Assembly (NCBI GenBank): GCA_902494375.1 | Contig: CABUTL010000070.1 | Coordinates: 1-6,979, forward strand | Reading direction: 5' to 3' | Length of the DNA stretch: 6,979 bases | Origin: an uncultured Collinsella sp. | Lineage (GTDB): Bacteria > Actinomycetota > Coriobacteriia > Coriobacteriales > Coriobacteriaceae | Shown here: piece after piece, positions 5,866 through 6,979 of the stretch | Position numbering within the stretch: position 1 is the stretch's first letter | Layout of the letters: each line of letters starts with the position of its first letter | Position numbers and translations under genes: made by a program | Notes under the pieces: model-generated | Databases searched by the model: none | Told to the model about the DNA's origin: nothing | The model's input: the letters and a program-made list of their open reading frames with translations, nothing else

Positions 5866-6979
5866 CTATGCACGGGCGCATTCCGCAACGTGCGAATCGA
5901 GCCATTCGATATCCTCGGCAAGATGTGTCACGCCCAGATGGTGTTCACCCGGACACACCTCGTGCCGCAGGCCATCTCTGCGACCCAGTAACTTGTAGGC
6001 ATCGCGCACGATCTCGAGCTGCTCGTCAACATTTTTCAGCCCGCGCGAACCGTTCAGATGATCCTCTTCGCAGCTCTGCACCAACAGCGGGCGTGGCGCA
6101 ATAAGCGAGGCAATATCGCCCATGTCGAGCAAGCGCCAAAGTCCGGGTGTGTAGTTGCAGCTGCAATTGCCGTTGAGGTGCAGCAGCGAATCATCGACAC
6201 CGTACAGGTAGCCCGAGACAAACGTCTTGCATACGCGTGGGTCGAGCGCCGCCAGATACAGCGTCATGTATCCGCCGCCCGAAAAGCCAAAACAGCCCAG
6301 GTCGTCCATGGCAATGTCGCCGCGCGCCTCTAGGTAATCGATCAGACGCATGTTATCCCAGGCGTTGAGACCCGCAACGGTAAGTCCCAGCGGCTCGGCC
6401 ATGCGCGCCTGGTTTAGGCACGTGCCGCGCAGAAAGCTGTTCTCGTCATCGCCCTGGCCCTTCCAGTCACGACGGTATCCCCAACCGCGTGCGTCGGGGC
6501 AGACGGTCACGTAACCCATGCGTGCCAAACGCAGACCGTAGTCGTAATTGAACTTACGCACGGCATCATCGACCGCCGGCACGCCCGCAACACCGGCTAC
6601 GCTTGCAGCACCCGCTCCCTGATGGCCATGCGGGCAGATATAGCAACACTTGCGGCCGCACGCATCGAGCTTAGGCGACTGCGGCTCGAGCAGGTAGAAC
6701 GGCATCCAAACGTCGCGCTCCACCTTCAGCATCGCATGGGTGCGCACGATGCCGCCGGCAACCCGCACGCGGCTGAGCTCACGAATCTCAATCGGGACGC
6801 GGTCCATAAGCGAAAGGCCCAAAACATCGTACAGACGAGTCCTGGTCGCAATCTTCCACGCCTCAAAATCTGCAGGAGTCTTGCCCGTAAAAGCAGCCGA
6901 ACGTCCCTCGCGCTTCAGCCGGGCACGCAGCGCAGGCTCGTCTTCGCAGTACGTCTCGATGTGCACGGTGCGGCCATTG
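5866..6979 (-). CDS. Alpha/beta-hydrolase esterase (acetyl xylan esterase-like), 5' end missing
   Basis: An alpha/beta-hydrolase of the Abhydrolase_7/acetyl-xylan-esterase-like group. With M1 at the GTG at 6966, the seen features are: oxyanion-side motif PHGHQG (112-117), DARGWGYR (158-165), nucleophile elbow GFSGGG with Ser229, the group's typical NCSCNYTPGLWRLLDMGDIA then LIAPRPLL (267-295), acid candidate Asp302 (EEDHLN) and His342 or His343 (GEHHLG). Such enzymes deacylate sugars or oligosaccharides; the exact ester is unknown. The visible part has no signal peptide. The frame is open to the right edge (four more codons, NGRT, before the GTG) and no ribosome site precedes that GTG, so the true start probably lies outside the window. 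It is the first gene seen in the run, 69 bases before the SGNH gene, suggesting a pair of esterases that strip substituents before GH105 acts. Confidence 0.85.
   Translation of the reverse strand, partial: NGRTVHIETYCEDEPALRARLKREGRSAAFTGKTPADFEAWKIATRTRLYDVLGLSLMDRVPIEIRELSRVRVAGGIVRTHAMLKVERDVWMPFYLLEPQSPKLDACGRKCCYICPHGHQGAGAASVAGVAGVPAVDDAVRKFNYDYGLRLARMGYVTVCPDARGWGYRRDWKGQGDDENSFLRGTCLNQARMAEPLGLTVAGLNAWDNMRLIDYLEARGDIAMDDLGCFGFSGGGYMTLYLAALDPRVCKTFVSGYLYGVDDSLLHLNGNCSCNYTPGLWRLLDMGDIASLIAPRPLLVQSCEEDHLNGSRGLKNVDEQLEIVRDAYKLLGRRDGLRHEVCPGEHHLGVTHLAEDIEWLDSHVAECARA

Overview
The window is a compact run of six genes, all on the minus strand, so transcription runs from high to low coordinates. 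DNA is GC-rich (about 60% by eye), with GC-rich third codon positions, clear Shine-Dalgarno sites and some GTG starts. The proteins are cytoplasmic, cysteine-rich and oxygen-sensitive in type (an Fe-S flavoenzyme and a GltD-like Fe-S flavoprotein), next to pectin-oligosaccharide enzymes. This suggests an anaerobic, gut-associated, high-GC actinobacterium such as a coriobacterium (Collinsella-like). The assignment is inferred from gene content and composition; there is no marker gene in the window.

In transcription order: (1) an alpha/beta-hydrolase esterase, cut at its 5' end by the right edge; (2) an SGNH/GDSL esterase; (3) a 107-base gap holding two imperfect copies of an operator-like module, one lying in a 38-bp palindrome; (4) a GH105-type unsaturated rhamnogalacturonyl hydrolase; (5) a xylose-isomerase-like TIM-barrel protein one base after it; (6) a 103-base gap, then a GltD/NfnB-like Fe-S FAD NAD(P)H oxidoreductase; (7) a 198-base gap with an 18-bp perfect inverted repeat and a smaller hairpin; (8) an old-yellow-enzyme/enoate-reductase-type protein, cut at its 3' end by the left edge.

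A reasonable reading is a cytoplasmic end-processing locus for imported, esterified pectin (rhamnogalacturonan) fragments. The two esterases would remove acetyl or other acyl groups, GH105 would split off the unsaturated uronic acid, and the TIM-barrel enzyme may isomerise or epimerise a resulting sugar. None of these proteins shows a signal peptide. The two redox genes may be a separate unit: a repeat with a terminator-like edge lies between them, and they are weakly linked to the sugar genes. A polysaccharide lyase, transporter and regulator are not in the window.

The most unusual features are the duplicated operator module before GH105, the long inverted repeat before the reductase, and the reductase's loss of the tyrosine usually found in its active-site loop. 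No CRISPR array, RNA gene, insertion sequence or phage gene was seen.
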